DNA from: Bacillus sp. 103mf
Lineage (GTDB): Bacteria; Bacillota; Bacilli; Bacillales; Bacillaceae_G
Assembly (NCBI RefSeq): GCF_900116295.1
Contig: NZ_FPAF01000008.1
Coordinates: forward strand, 62,001 to 126,000
Length of the DNA: 64,000 bases
Reading direction: 5' to 3'
Numbering within the stretch: position 1 is the first letter of the stretch; each line of letters starts with the position of its first letter. Below the pieces are notes generated by a model. The model had not been told where the DNA came from and made no database searches. It saw nothing but the letters and a program-made list of their open reading frames with translations. The position numbers were made by a program, and so were the translations under genes. Shown piece after piece: positions 13,001-20,011 of this stretch.

Positions 13001-13526
13001 GAAGATCAAACACTTCCTCCTTTATCATCTTGAGATAAACTTCCACCACTTCACTAAAGACTAAGGACACACTCCATCCATCCAACAAAATATGATGATG
13101 TGTCCAAATGATTCTCGTTTCTTCTTCTGCTTCTTTAATCGCGGTGATTCTCATCAACGGTGCTTCGTCTAACAAAAATCCTTCCCTACGATCGGCAGCC
13201 AAAAACTGGTATAATTTCTTTTCCCTCTCTTCACATGAAAGAGCGCTCCAGTCTTCTCGATGAATAGTAAAAGGAAGACGTTGATAAACAGCTTGCAATG
13301 GCTTTTCTACTTCCTCCCACACAAAAACAGAACGTAGAATCTCATGTCGGTGAATGACGTATTCCCAGGCCTTTTCGAAAGTAGCAACATCCAATCGACC
13401 ACCGAGTAAGAAACCTACCTGTACAATGTAGGAAAAAGAATGCTCATCATCTTGATCATATAAAGTATGAAACAGTATCCCTTTTTGCAAAGGTGATAAT
13501 CCGTATATATCGATAACTTCCCCCAT
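7056..13526 (-). CDS. krsB: Kurstakin NRPS subunit B (C-A-T-C-A(Ala)-T)
   Basis: Dimodular NRPS of 2156 residues. Order: condensation 1-440 with HHILLDGWS near 147, adenylation 455-960, carrier GGHSLL near 1000, condensation 1065-1500 with HHIISDGWS, adenylation 1530-2010, carrier near 2049, then an acidic tail rich in Glu/Leu that likely docks to KrsC. The first pocket code reads DVWQFGFIYK, not a textbook match; Gly is expected from the kurstakin sequence. The second reads DLFNNALTYK, the standard Ala code. The N-terminus (IYGLSPLQKGILFH) has the form of a COM acceptor that follows an epimerase-ended protein, so its first condensation domain should take a D-residue donor from KrsA. It starts 2 nt after the krsA stop, with the ribosome site inside the end of krsA. 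There is no thioesterase, as expected for a middle subunit. Confidence 0.87.
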   Translation of the reverse strand: MGEVIDIYGLSPLQKGILFHTLYDQDDEHSFSYIVQVGFLLGGRLDVATFEKAWEYVIHRHEILRSVFVWEEVEKPLQAVYQRLPFTIHREDWSALSCEEREKKLYQFLAADRREGFLLDEAPLMRITAIKEAEEETRIIWTHHHILLDGWSVSLVFSEVVEVYLKMIKEEVFDLPKSLPYKKYIQWINKQDRSKAEKFWTEELKGFHAPTPLAMGRSDQGQEKGYGESAYRLSEELTETLQEWVRNSQLTLNTLVQGAWAYLMSRYSGESDIVFGVTSSGRPTELVGAEQMVGLFINTLPTRIHVKNDTSVVDWLRKIQMKEMERRQYEYNSLVDIQGWSEVPRSSTLFHTLYVFENYPIQGERNADLRLLEVQSAEQTNYPLTLIAMPGKEFTLKLMYDRHHFDEETIHRVQDHLSQTLIQMTKSSDSKLSEITHLTMEERTQLLEKWNDTQVEYSSESMIHTLFEQQVEKTPEAIAVIYENEKLTYRELNERANQLAHYLQKRGVGPESLVGVYMERSPKMMIALLGILKSGGAYVPLDPTYPENRLRYILEDARIEVLVTQEKLEKIGISEQIETICMDQDRIAIEQEEPIACTSSVAGKNLAYVMYTSGSTGNPKGVMIEHHSVINYLEWMQHQYPLSEKDVVLQKTPFSFDVSVWELFWGISVGACVSFLPPGGEKDPSIIAEVIEKHRVTVVQFVPSMLSVFLDHFNHIDWKLKCSSVRHVFSGGEELSPGLVRRFQQHWDQSGQVKLTNFYGPTEATIYVNAFDCQPHLEFVSIGNPIQNIQLYVLDQNQRLQSIGIEGELYIGGAGLARGYLNRPDLTAERFVPHPFQLGERLYRTGDSVRYLTDGNLEFIGRMDHQVKVRGFRIELGEIEATLERHSSIKEAVVLVREDRPGDQRLVAYVISDGNIQNWREYLQNQLPNYMVPAHLVELEYFPLTPNGKIDRKALPAPEGQSMGEFNVLPRTPSEELIASVWSQVLGIENIGIQDSFFERGGHSLLATQIVSRLQEAFQIKIPLRELFKYDTVEALAKRLDQLCKGDKKREIPPLVPMSREESIPLSYAQKRLWFIDQLMPNSAMYNIHAACRLTGKWSLEALETGWNQLIERHESLRTVIQEREGEPVQQVQSHVFNPLPQMDLTNLSLEDREREMKRLIQNEAEEPFHLGQGPLIRTRILKVDKEEWVLLCTMHHIISDGWSMGILLEEWMAFYEGAISGKPVELKELPVQYADFALWQKEWQKEENLDQHLQYWKEELAGELPVLQLPMDHPRPAVQTHRGASQSLMVANSLREKLKELSLQEGSTLFMTLMAAYQSFLARYTGQDDILVGSPIANRNVKEIEGLIGFFANTLVYRADFSGDPTFQELLSQIRKKALKTYEYQDIPFEKVVEAVKPERNTSHSPIFQTMFTLQNTKQELPQLPERNMELMESHTSVAKFDLSLFASETEEGLLLTFEYNTDLFNAATIERMAGHFEHWLYEIVTHPIDSLSKLNMLSKAEYKRLLEEWNDTGVVAIRESTIHTLFEEQVEKTPDTIAVVCEAEELTYRELNERSNQLAHYLQKRGVGCESLVGISVTRSSEMIVGLLGIMKAGGAYVPIDPAYPESRIRYILADAHIEVLVTQEKLQQKMTLPESVDMICIDRDRAAIEQEVTTACTSEVTSDNLAYIIYTSGSTGNPKGVMIEHRSTLAMIHWAHQTYSRQELAGVLASTSLSFDLSVFEVFVPLTRGGKVIVAESALHLDKLSTKDVTLVNTVPSAAKELVRAMMIPSSVKVMNLAGEPLPQSLVQHLYERSPIEKVYNLYGPSEDTTYSTYMKLEKGVMHKVPPIGRPISNTEVYVLSANQQMVPIGVVGELYIGGSGLARGYLNRPDLTNERFIPHPFKEGERVYRTGDLVRYLPDGNLDYLGRIDHQVKIRGFRIELGEIEATLQSHSSVNEVVVMVREDHPGDQRLVAYVVGEGNAYAWRDYLKTQLPNYMVPAHFVELTAFPLTTNGKIDRKALPAPERKEAEGGYVAPRTPTEEAIVSIWHQILGTENIGIHDSFFELGGHSLLATQAVSNLNETFGIELPLHDLFTYTTVQELAERVNQLRCSGNEQAQNDSKENVSFQDYIQNEAAASNDEELLELLKQLEELSEEEAQDIFERNLVEEGVRK

Positions 13527-13528
13527 CG

Positions 13529-16500
13529 TTACACCCTCTTCTTTGTTAATTTAAGTAATACCTTACTCAAGCTTTCTTCCGTAAGTGCCTCTGCATCAGC
13601 AAAGTCAGATACCGTAAAAGCAGACTCTGTCGTTGGTGGATTTATCAGTAGACGAAGTTGATTCAACATGGCATCTGCTATCGCTTTGATCGTCAATCTA
13701 GTAAACTGTTCTCTACTATACATCCAAACAAAATGTAACTTCCCATCTTTCACCATACCAACAACATCAATCATATGAGATGGTTTCGATTCTGGAGCAT
13801 GGTCTAAGCACGTAAACCCTGTCTCCTGCATAAACAAAGATTCTTTAGAAAACACTTGATCAAATTGCCCCAAATAGTTAAAGCTTATTGATGGTTTTTG
13901 CTGTTGATAGAACGGAAGTAATTCTCTGCTCAAGTAGCGTAAAATGCCATAATCAATGCCCTGATTCGGAATTCGACGCAATTGCTCTTTCACAGCCTTT
14001 AATCCCTCAATAGGTGTTGTTGATCCCTGAAGATCAAGGTGAACGGGATAAATACTCGTGAACCAACCCACTGTCCGCGATAGATCAACGCCTTCAATTA
14101 CCTCTTCTCTCCCATGTCCTTCCAAGTAAACAGAAACCTTATGCTGATTTGTACAGTCAGCTATAGCTTGTATTAATGCCGTCAATAGTACCTCGTTAAT
14201 CCTTGTCTTATGAGTCATCGGAACTTCTTGTAACAACGCGTGGGTCTCTTCTGCTCCCAACGTCATCGTCACTTGATCAATCGATGCCTCTGTCGTTTCC
14301 TGTATAGGGTAGTCCATCGGAATCGTCATCACTTGTTTTTCTACCTGTTCATGCCAATAATCTTTTACTTCTTTTGAAAGATCTGACTCACTGTATGCCT
14401 GTAGTCGTTCTGACCATTCTTTAAAGGATGTACTTTTCGCAGGTAACTGAACCTTCTGACCTTGTTTCATCTGGTTGTATACGGCCTGTAAATCTTCCAA
14501 TAGAATTCGCCATGATACCCCATCTACTACTAAATGATGAATCGTCCAGAATAATCGATCGTTCCCATTCGAACCGTCATCAAAGTACACGACTCTCATC
14601 AACGGCCCTGTAAGTAAATTGAAACTGGCTTGAGTGATATCCATCTCTTCTTGTATCACTTGATTCCACGCTTGTTGATCAGCATCGTTCCGCTTCACCA
14701 CACGAAGTACAGACTGTTCATCGATTCCCTCATTTCTCTGCTTCCAGGTTGCATTTGGTAACTGTTCATACCGGAAACGTAAGGCATCATGATGTTTGAG
14801 TAAGGTTAATAGGGCTTCCTCTAGTAACTCCATATCCACTCTCTCTCTTACTCTTAAAAGCATCGATTGATTCCAATGTTGTGGACGCGGATGTTCTTGC
14901 TCGAAGAACCAATACTGAATTGGAGTAAGCGGTACCTCTCCCGTCACAACCCCCTGCTCTGCTTGTACTCCCTGATCTTCTTTGACAACTTGCGCCAACT
15001 CGGCAATCGTTGGGCATTCAAACATTTGCTTGGGTGTAAGTTTTAAACCCAATTGACTCGCTTGTGATATGATCTGAATGCTGAGAATCGAGTCCCCACC
15101 AATTTCAAAGAAGTTATCATGGATTCCCACCTTTTTAATCCCTAATACTTGCTTCCAAATGGTAGCCAGTGTTTCTTCGTTACCATTCCGCGGTGCCACA
15201 CATTCACTTTCGATTTTCCTCTCCTCTGGTACAGGTAAGGCCTTACGATCAACTTTACCGTTAGCAGTGAGTGGAATAACTTCCATCATCACAAATCCGG
15301 AAGGAACCATATGGCTTGGTAGTTCCGCCTTGAGATAATCTCTCCACTCACCTACATTCCCATCACCCACGACATATGCCACCAATCGTTTATCACCCGG
15401 CTGATCTTCTCGAACAATTACAACAGACTCTTTTACGGATGCATGCGCGTTTAAAGCAGATTCAATTTCCCCGAGCTCAATTCGGAAACCACGGATCTTC
15501 ACCTGGTGATCAATCCGTCCAAGATAATCCAGATTTCCATCCGGCAAGTATCTCGCTAAGTCTCCTGTCCGATATAATCGCGCTCCCGGGTCACTACTGA
15601 ATGGATGAGGAATGAAACGTTCTGCAGTCAATTCGGGTCTGTTTAAATACCCACGTGCGAGTCCTTCTCCACCAATATATAGTTCACCCGATACGCCAAT
15701 AGGCACAGGCTGTTGACAAGCGTCTAGCACATACACTTCTAAATCTGGAATCCGCTTTCCGATATTACTTCTTGAAGAATGCTTTACATCATCTTGAATA
15801 ATTGGATAATACGTAACATGAACGGTAGTTTCTGTAATTCCATACATATTAATTAGCTGCGTGTTCTGCTCTCCATACCTTTGAAACCACGGTAGTAAGC
15901 TGGTAGGATCGAGTGCTTCCCCACCAAATATGACGTAGCGCAGATGCAAGTTTTTATTCTCATCTTCTTGTTCACACACCTGTATTAATTGTCGAAATGC
16001 AGATGGTGTCTGATTAAGAACCGTAACCTCTTCCTTTACTAACAGTTGATAGAAATCCTTGGGCGATCGACTGATCCAGTAAGGAACAACAACCAATTTT
16101 CCGCCATAGAGTAATGCTCCCCAAATTTCCCATACTGAGAAATCAAATGCATAAGAATGGAAAAGCGTCCAAGTATCTTTTTCATCAAACTGATACCAAC
16201 ATTCCGTTGATTTAAATAAACGAATCACATTGTGATGCTCTACCATAACTCCCTTCGGATTCCCTGTTGATCCCGAAGTATAGATTACGTAAGCGAGATG
16301 TTGAGAACTTACATCAGAAATCGGTAAAGCAGTACTTTCCTTCTCAATCTCAACTTGATCTCGATCAAGGCAAATCGATTTGATATTCTCTGGTAACCAT
16401 TTCGATCCTTTTAAACTCTCTTGCGTTACGACTAATTGAATGCTAGCATCCTCTAAAATATACTGAAGTCGCTGCTCTGGATATGTTGGATCAAGTGGAA

Positions 16501-18088
16501 CATAAGCTCCACCAGCCTTCAAAATCCCCAAAATACCTACAATCATTTCAAGAGAACGTTCAACACAAAGTCCAACCAATGAATCAGGTCCTACTCCTTT
16601 TTTCTGTAGATAGTGAGCTAACTGATTCGCACGTTCATTAAGCTCCCTATAAGTAATCCTCTCCTTTTCATACATAACTGCAATGGCATTGGGATGAATC
16701 GTCGCTTGCTGCTCAAACAACTCATGGATGGTTGCTTGAGGTGGAAAGTCAAGCTTAGGATTGTTGAACTCTACTAAACTTTTTCTTTTATCTTCTTCTG
16801 AAATGATTTCGATCTCAGCAACCTTTTGCTTCGGATTTTTAAATGTATTTTCCATTAATGCTAGCATGGTGTTAAAAAAGCGAATTATCTCTTCTTTGGA
16901 AAATAGCTCTTCACGATAATCAACATGTACTTGTAAAGAGTCTATATCAGTCAAATTTTCGATATGCACTGCAAAATCTTGCACTTCTTCACGATTTGGA
17001 ATCCAAAGAGAGTCACCACTTTCAGCACGATCTCTATAATCAATCGTAGTTCCAAAAAGTCGAACATTGCTGTTATTCTCTTTATTAATCTGCTTTAATA
17101 ACAAATCAAATGGATATTTCTGATGTCGTAATGATTTACTTTGTTTTCTGGACACTCGACCAATAAATGAGAGTACTTCTTCTTCAGGATCGATATCCAT
17201 TCTTAGAGGAACTGTACTCACCATCATTCCAATTAATTCCCGCTCCATTTTAGTCATCCGATTGCCATAGGCCATTCCTAGGGCAATATCAAGCGATGAG
17301 GTCCATCGATACATCGACAACGAAAGCGCAGCAACAAAAAGAGTATATACACTATATTTGTATTCTTCAGAAAAATCTTCTATCTTTCCCTTAAAATATT
17401 CAGATAATATAAACGTTTTACGTGATGCTCCCGTACTAACTTGGTAAGCATTATAGGCTTTCAATCCCGTCACGGATGGAAGTGTTTTGAATTCCTCTAA
17501 CCAGAAGTTTTGATCCTTTTGAAAACGACTGCTGTTCAAGTATGTCTGTTCATTGACTAGAAACTGAACATATGAGTTCCTAGGTATGCTCAGATCTGTC
17601 TCACTATGAAGCTCATGATAATATTTAGCAATCTGACTAGTAAAAATTTGGATTGATAAACCATCCATGATAATGTGATGGACATTGCCAAAGACGGCAC
17701 ACTCATTATCGCTTAATTTTATTAAAGCGAAATAGTATAAATCAGAATCAAATAATGTAAACGTCTCTTGCGCCTTCTGCTCAATCCATTTTTCCAGCAA
17801 ATCTGAATCTCTCTCGGAACTGAAATCAAAGAAGTCAAATTCTCGTTCTTGATGTTTAACAAAATATTGCTCAGGTTCCTGATGTCCATTTTCTTTCAGC
17901 CTGATACACAAACTATCGTTTTCACTAATAACACGATTCATGGCTTGATTTAATAATGAATAATCCATTTTTCGATGGATCTTGAACAAGAATTTTAGAT
18001 TACATATACCTTTACCTGAATAAATAACTTCTGTATACCATATTCTCCTCTGTGGATGACTTAAAAGATAACGCTCCTCATTGGACAT
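13529..18088 (-). CDS. krsA: Kurstakin NRPS subunit A (C-starter, A(Thr), T, E)
   Basis: Initiating NRPS of about 1519 residues. It opens with a condensation domain (HHIIMDGLS) rather than an adenylation domain, the arrangement of lipopeptide synthetases that N-acylate the first residue. The adenylation domain (about 450-950) has pocket code DFWNIGMVHK, the standard Thr code. The carrier has GGDSIL near residue 1000, the form that precedes epimerases. An epimerisation domain follows (about 1045-1510) with HHLVVDGVS, EGHGRE and VGWFTSIYP motifs, so the loaded Thr should be converted to the D form. The C-terminal LTEESLSKVLLKLTKK stretch is a likely COM donor. I chose the ATG at 18088 (MSNEERY) because GAAGGGAG lies 8-10 nt upstream; a TTG 18 nt earlier overlaps that site. 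It lies 14 nt after krsE in one operon. Confidence 0.88.
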   Translation of the reverse strand: MSNEERYLLSHPQRRIWYTEVIYSGKGICNLKFLFKIHRKMDYSLLNQAMNRVISENDSLCIRLKENGHQEPEQYFVKHQEREFDFFDFSSERDSDLLEKWIEQKAQETFTLFDSDLYYFALIKLSDNECAVFGNVHHIIMDGLSIQIFTSQIAKYYHELHSETDLSIPRNSYVQFLVNEQTYLNSSRFQKDQNFWLEEFKTLPSVTGLKAYNAYQVSTGASRKTFILSEYFKGKIEDFSEEYKYSVYTLFVAALSLSMYRWTSSLDIALGMAYGNRMTKMERELIGMMVSTVPLRMDIDPEEEVLSFIGRVSRKQSKSLRHQKYPFDLLLKQINKENNSNVRLFGTTIDYRDRAESGDSLWIPNREEVQDFAVHIENLTDIDSLQVHVDYREELFSKEEIIRFFNTMLALMENTFKNPKQKVAEIEIISEEDKRKSLVEFNNPKLDFPPQATIHELFEQQATIHPNAIAVMYEKERITYRELNERANQLAHYLQKKGVGPDSLVGLCVERSLEMIVGILGILKAGGAYVPLDPTYPEQRLQYILEDASIQLVVTQESLKGSKWLPENIKSICLDRDQVEIEKESTALPISDVSSQHLAYVIYTSGSTGNPKGVMVEHHNVIRLFKSTECWYQFDEKDTWTLFHSYAFDFSVWEIWGALLYGGKLVVVPYWISRSPKDFYQLLVKEEVTVLNQTPSAFRQLIQVCEQEDENKNLHLRYVIFGGEALDPTSLLPWFQRYGEQNTQLINMYGITETTVHVTYYPIIQDDVKHSSRSNIGKRIPDLEVYVLDACQQPVPIGVSGELYIGGEGLARGYLNRPELTAERFIPHPFSSDPGARLYRTGDLARYLPDGNLDYLGRIDHQVKIRGFRIELGEIESALNAHASVKESVVIVREDQPGDKRLVAYVVGDGNVGEWRDYLKAELPSHMVPSGFVMMEVIPLTANGKVDRKALPVPEERKIESECVAPRNGNEETLATIWKQVLGIKKVGIHDNFFEIGGDSILSIQIISQASQLGLKLTPKQMFECPTIAELAQVVKEDQGVQAEQGVVTGEVPLTPIQYWFFEQEHPRPQHWNQSMLLRVRERVDMELLEEALLTLLKHHDALRFRYEQLPNATWKQRNEGIDEQSVLRVVKRNDADQQAWNQVIQEEMDITQASFNLLTGPLMRVVYFDDGSNGNDRLFWTIHHLVVDGVSWRILLEDLQAVYNQMKQGQKVQLPAKSTSFKEWSERLQAYSESDLSKEVKDYWHEQVEKQVMTIPMDYPIQETTEASIDQVTMTLGAEETHALLQEVPMTHKTRINEVLLTALIQAIADCTNQHKVSVYLEGHGREEVIEGVDLSRTVGWFTSIYPVHLDLQGSTTPIEGLKAVKEQLRRIPNQGIDYGILRYLSRELLPFYQQQKPSISFNYLGQFDQVFSKESLFMQETGFTCLDHAPESKPSHMIDVVGMVKDGKLHFVWMYSREQFTRLTIKAIADAMLNQLRLLINPPTTESAFTVSDFADAEALTEESLSKVLLKLTKKRV

Positions 18089-18102
18089 AAAGAAATCTCC
18101 CT

Positions 18103-19365
18103 TCAAAAATTAGTTACTTTTATGGGTTCGTTTTCATGTTTAACCCAAAAATATTTCTGTAATGAAACCCCAATTACTCCAATGATGATGAGCCCAATAC
18201 CCACATAAAAATAGAGTTGAATTACTCCAAAAAGGTGAACCAGTGGTCCACTCATAGCTGGAGAAATGATGAGGACTGCATTTGCTAAACTGCTTTGAAT
18301 CCCAAATACTCTTCCGACCTGTTCTTGATGAGATTCTATTTGCAGAATGACTTGATTGGATACAAGCATAAGTCCACTTCCAATACCAGCGATAAAACTA
18401 ATCAGATAGCCAAAAATAAGGGATGTACCGGGACTTACCAGACTTATCAGACTAATCCCACCAAAACCAATTCCCATTAACGCAACGCCCCCACATACTA
18501 CCCAACCATATTGAAAATGTTTTAATTTTTGAGTTAAGAATGCACCAAGTATTCCCCCAATACCAATAATAGAAATGATATATCCCATTTTACTCTTATC
18601 ATTTGGGAACAAACTCTTAAATAAAGTAGGGAACTGCGAGTCTACTAATTGTAATACTGCCATAGCTATTGTAAAGAAAATCATGGTTGATAATATCATC
18701 CGATTGGATAATACATAACTCCAACCTTGTAACCAAGCAGTCCAAGTACTTTGCTGTTGCTTTTCTATATATTCTCTTGACAGAGATTCCTTAAACCTTA
18801 TTGTGGGCAATAAAACCAAAGCAGCTAGTAAACAACACATTGCCCTTATTACAAGACAAAACTCTGGCTGAAACCAGCTCAGTAACATTCCCCCTATAAG
18901 CGGACCCACTATCTTGGTTCCTTGCTCAACTATACCGTTGATACTTACCGCTTTGGTAAGCAAATCGGGAGAAACAATTTGTCGTGTTAGTGTTTGCTGT
19001 GCAGGATAATAGAAAACGGTAAAAATGGATCGAATCATTAATGCTAACAAAAGCCAATGAATATTTTGGACAAATAAAAGAACAATTGTTAATAGACCAA
19101 CCATAAGATTACTAAACATCATAATTGGAATTTTTCTAAAGCGATCAGCAATCACACCTGCCCATGAACTAAATAAAATTCCAGGAAGTGCATACGCAAC
19201 AGGAATCAATCCAATCATGGTGGGGTCTACTTCCCATTCAAAACCAACAATAGTCATAATGGCTAACATGTCAATAAATACTCCGAGCATAATCAGTGAA
19301 TACGCAGAGAAAACTTGTAAATAAATTGTATTTCCCCATAGACTTTTTGAGTCGGTAGTTTTCAT
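18103..19365 (-). CDS. krsE: MFS exporter, first gene of the kurstakin operon
   Basis: Integral membrane protein of 420 residues with about 12 hydrophobic segments, of the major facilitator superfamily. It has the loop GVIADRFRKIP between helices 2 and 3, a variant of the MFS signature. It resembles drug and macrolide-type exporters and is positioned as the first gene of the NRPS operon, so export of the lipopeptide or self-protection is the likely role. The ribosome site AAGGAG is 9 nt before ATG. The name krsE follows the described krs locus, where an efflux gene precedes krsA. Composition is more AT-rich than the NRPS genes that follow, so its origin could differ from theirs. Confidence 0.82.
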   Translation of the reverse strand: MKTTDSKSLWGNTIYLQVFSAYSLIMLGVFIDMLAIMTIVGFEWEVDPTMIGLIPVAYALPGILFSSWAGVIADRFRKIPIMMFSNLMVGLLTIVLLFVQNIHWLLLALMIRSIFTVFYYPAQQTLTRQIVSPDLLTKAVSINGIVEQGTKIVGPLIGGMLLSWFQPEFCLVIRAMCCLLAALVLLPTIRFKESLSREYIEKQQQSTWTAWLQGWSYVLSNRMILSTMIFFTIAMAVLQLVDSQFPTLFKSLFPNDKSKMGYIISIIGIGGILGAFLTQKLKHFQYGWVVCGGVALMGIGFGGISLISLVSPGTSLIFGYLISFIAGIGSGLMLVSNQVILQIESHQEQVGRVFGIQSSLANAVLIISPAMSGPLVHLFGVIQLYFYVGIGLIIIGVIGVSLQKYFWVKHENEPIKVTNF

Positions 19366-19778
19366 AAAAACGAGCTCCTTAAGTTTACTAAAATGGATAC
19401 TTTTGCGTACATGGGACCCTTTTATTGGACATAATTAGTCACTCTAAATATTTTTATCTAAACTTTAATATAATTCTCTTTGATTTTCATATGCCACAAG
19501 ATACACCTTTACTCAATGAAAATAATGATTTAATAGTTCTATAATTTTATATTTACAGTAGTTTGAAGATCCAATCCACACCCCCTTTTCAGAATTATCT
19601 ATATTTTACACCTAACATACTATCACACAAAATTTCCTCCTACTATCTTCATAAAGTTGAAATAATAAAATTAGAAAATTTAGACAAAAAACACCTACAA
19701 AATTTTTGATAATAACTATTTATCAATGTTTTTCCATAGGATTTTAGTTTAGAGATTCATATCTTTCTACAAAAAAAT
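19366..19778. other. Intergenic region between krsE and the his leader
   Basis: About 410 nt of AT-rich DNA that should contain the krs operon promoter (minus strand). I see no convincing sigma-A box pair for krsE. The segment around 19586-19598 has TTTTCAGAA, the core of a CodY-type site, but outer positions do not match well. Published work places krs under NprR-NprX and stationary-phase control; I could not identify an NprR box by eye. No ORF with a ribosome site was seen. Confidence 0.5.
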
Positions 19779-19811
19779 TTGATAATTCAAACATCAAGTA
19801 GTATACTACTT
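19779..19811 (+). promoter_or_regulatory. Sigma-A promoter of the his leader/hisS2, with palindrome over the -10
   Basis: TTGATA (19779-19784), a 17-nt spacer and TATACT (19802-19807) form a near-consensus sigma-A promoter. Transcription should start near 19814, about 22 nt before the leader ORF. The -10 sits inside the perfect 16-nt palindrome AAGTAGTATACTACTT (19796-19811), so a dimeric regulator could also act here; that part is inference. Confidence 0.7.
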
Positions 19812-19835
19812 AAAAAGCTATAGGAGAGATTGCTT

Positions 19836-19880
19836 ATGTTTAGAATAGATTGTTCTTTCCAACTTCATCATCATACATAA
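19836..19880 (+). CDS. His-rich attenuator leader peptide
   Basis: A 14-codon ORF encoding MFRIDCSFQLHHHT, with three consecutive His codons just before the stop. The ribosome site GGAGAG lies 9 nt upstream of ATG. Its position between a strong promoter and a set of alternative hairpins ending in an intrinsic terminator before a histidyl-tRNA synthetase gene marks it as a sensor of charged tRNA-His. The peptide itself probably has no function after translation. Confidence 0.82.
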   Translation: MFRIDCSFQLHHHT

Positions 19881-19891
19881 AGCCTTGTATC

Positions 19892-19989
19892 CGAAGAATT
19901 TTTTCTTCGTGGGTACAGGGTTATTCCTGTTTACCCACGAAGCGACTATAAAGCTATGTGGGTATTTTCATACCCGCATAGCTTTTTTT
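19892..19989 (+). promoter_or_regulatory. Ribosome-mediated attenuator of hisS2 (alternative hairpins plus terminator)
   Basis: Five segments can pair in exclusive ways. S0 CGAAGAA (19892-19898) pairs with TTCTTCG (19903-19909). S1 (19905-19919) pairs over 15 bp with S2 (19926-19942). S2 TACCCAC (19932-19938) pairs with GTGGGTA in S3 (19958-19964). S3 (19950-19965) pairs over 16 bp with S4 (19970-19985), followed by a T run: an intrinsic terminator. A ribosome at the leader stop codon would cover up to S0, favouring S1:S2 and the terminator. A ribosome stalled at His codons leaves S0 free to capture S1, releasing S2 to form the antiterminator with S3. The pairings are seen; the switching logic is inference. 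Confidence 0.75.
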
Positions 19990-20011
19990 ATTTCAAAAAG
20001 GAGTGATAAAC

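Noticed and set aside
19586-19600. CodY site before krsE
   Set aside because: Only the 9-nt core TTTTCAGAA matches; about five of fifteen consensus positions fail, so it is not listed as a site.
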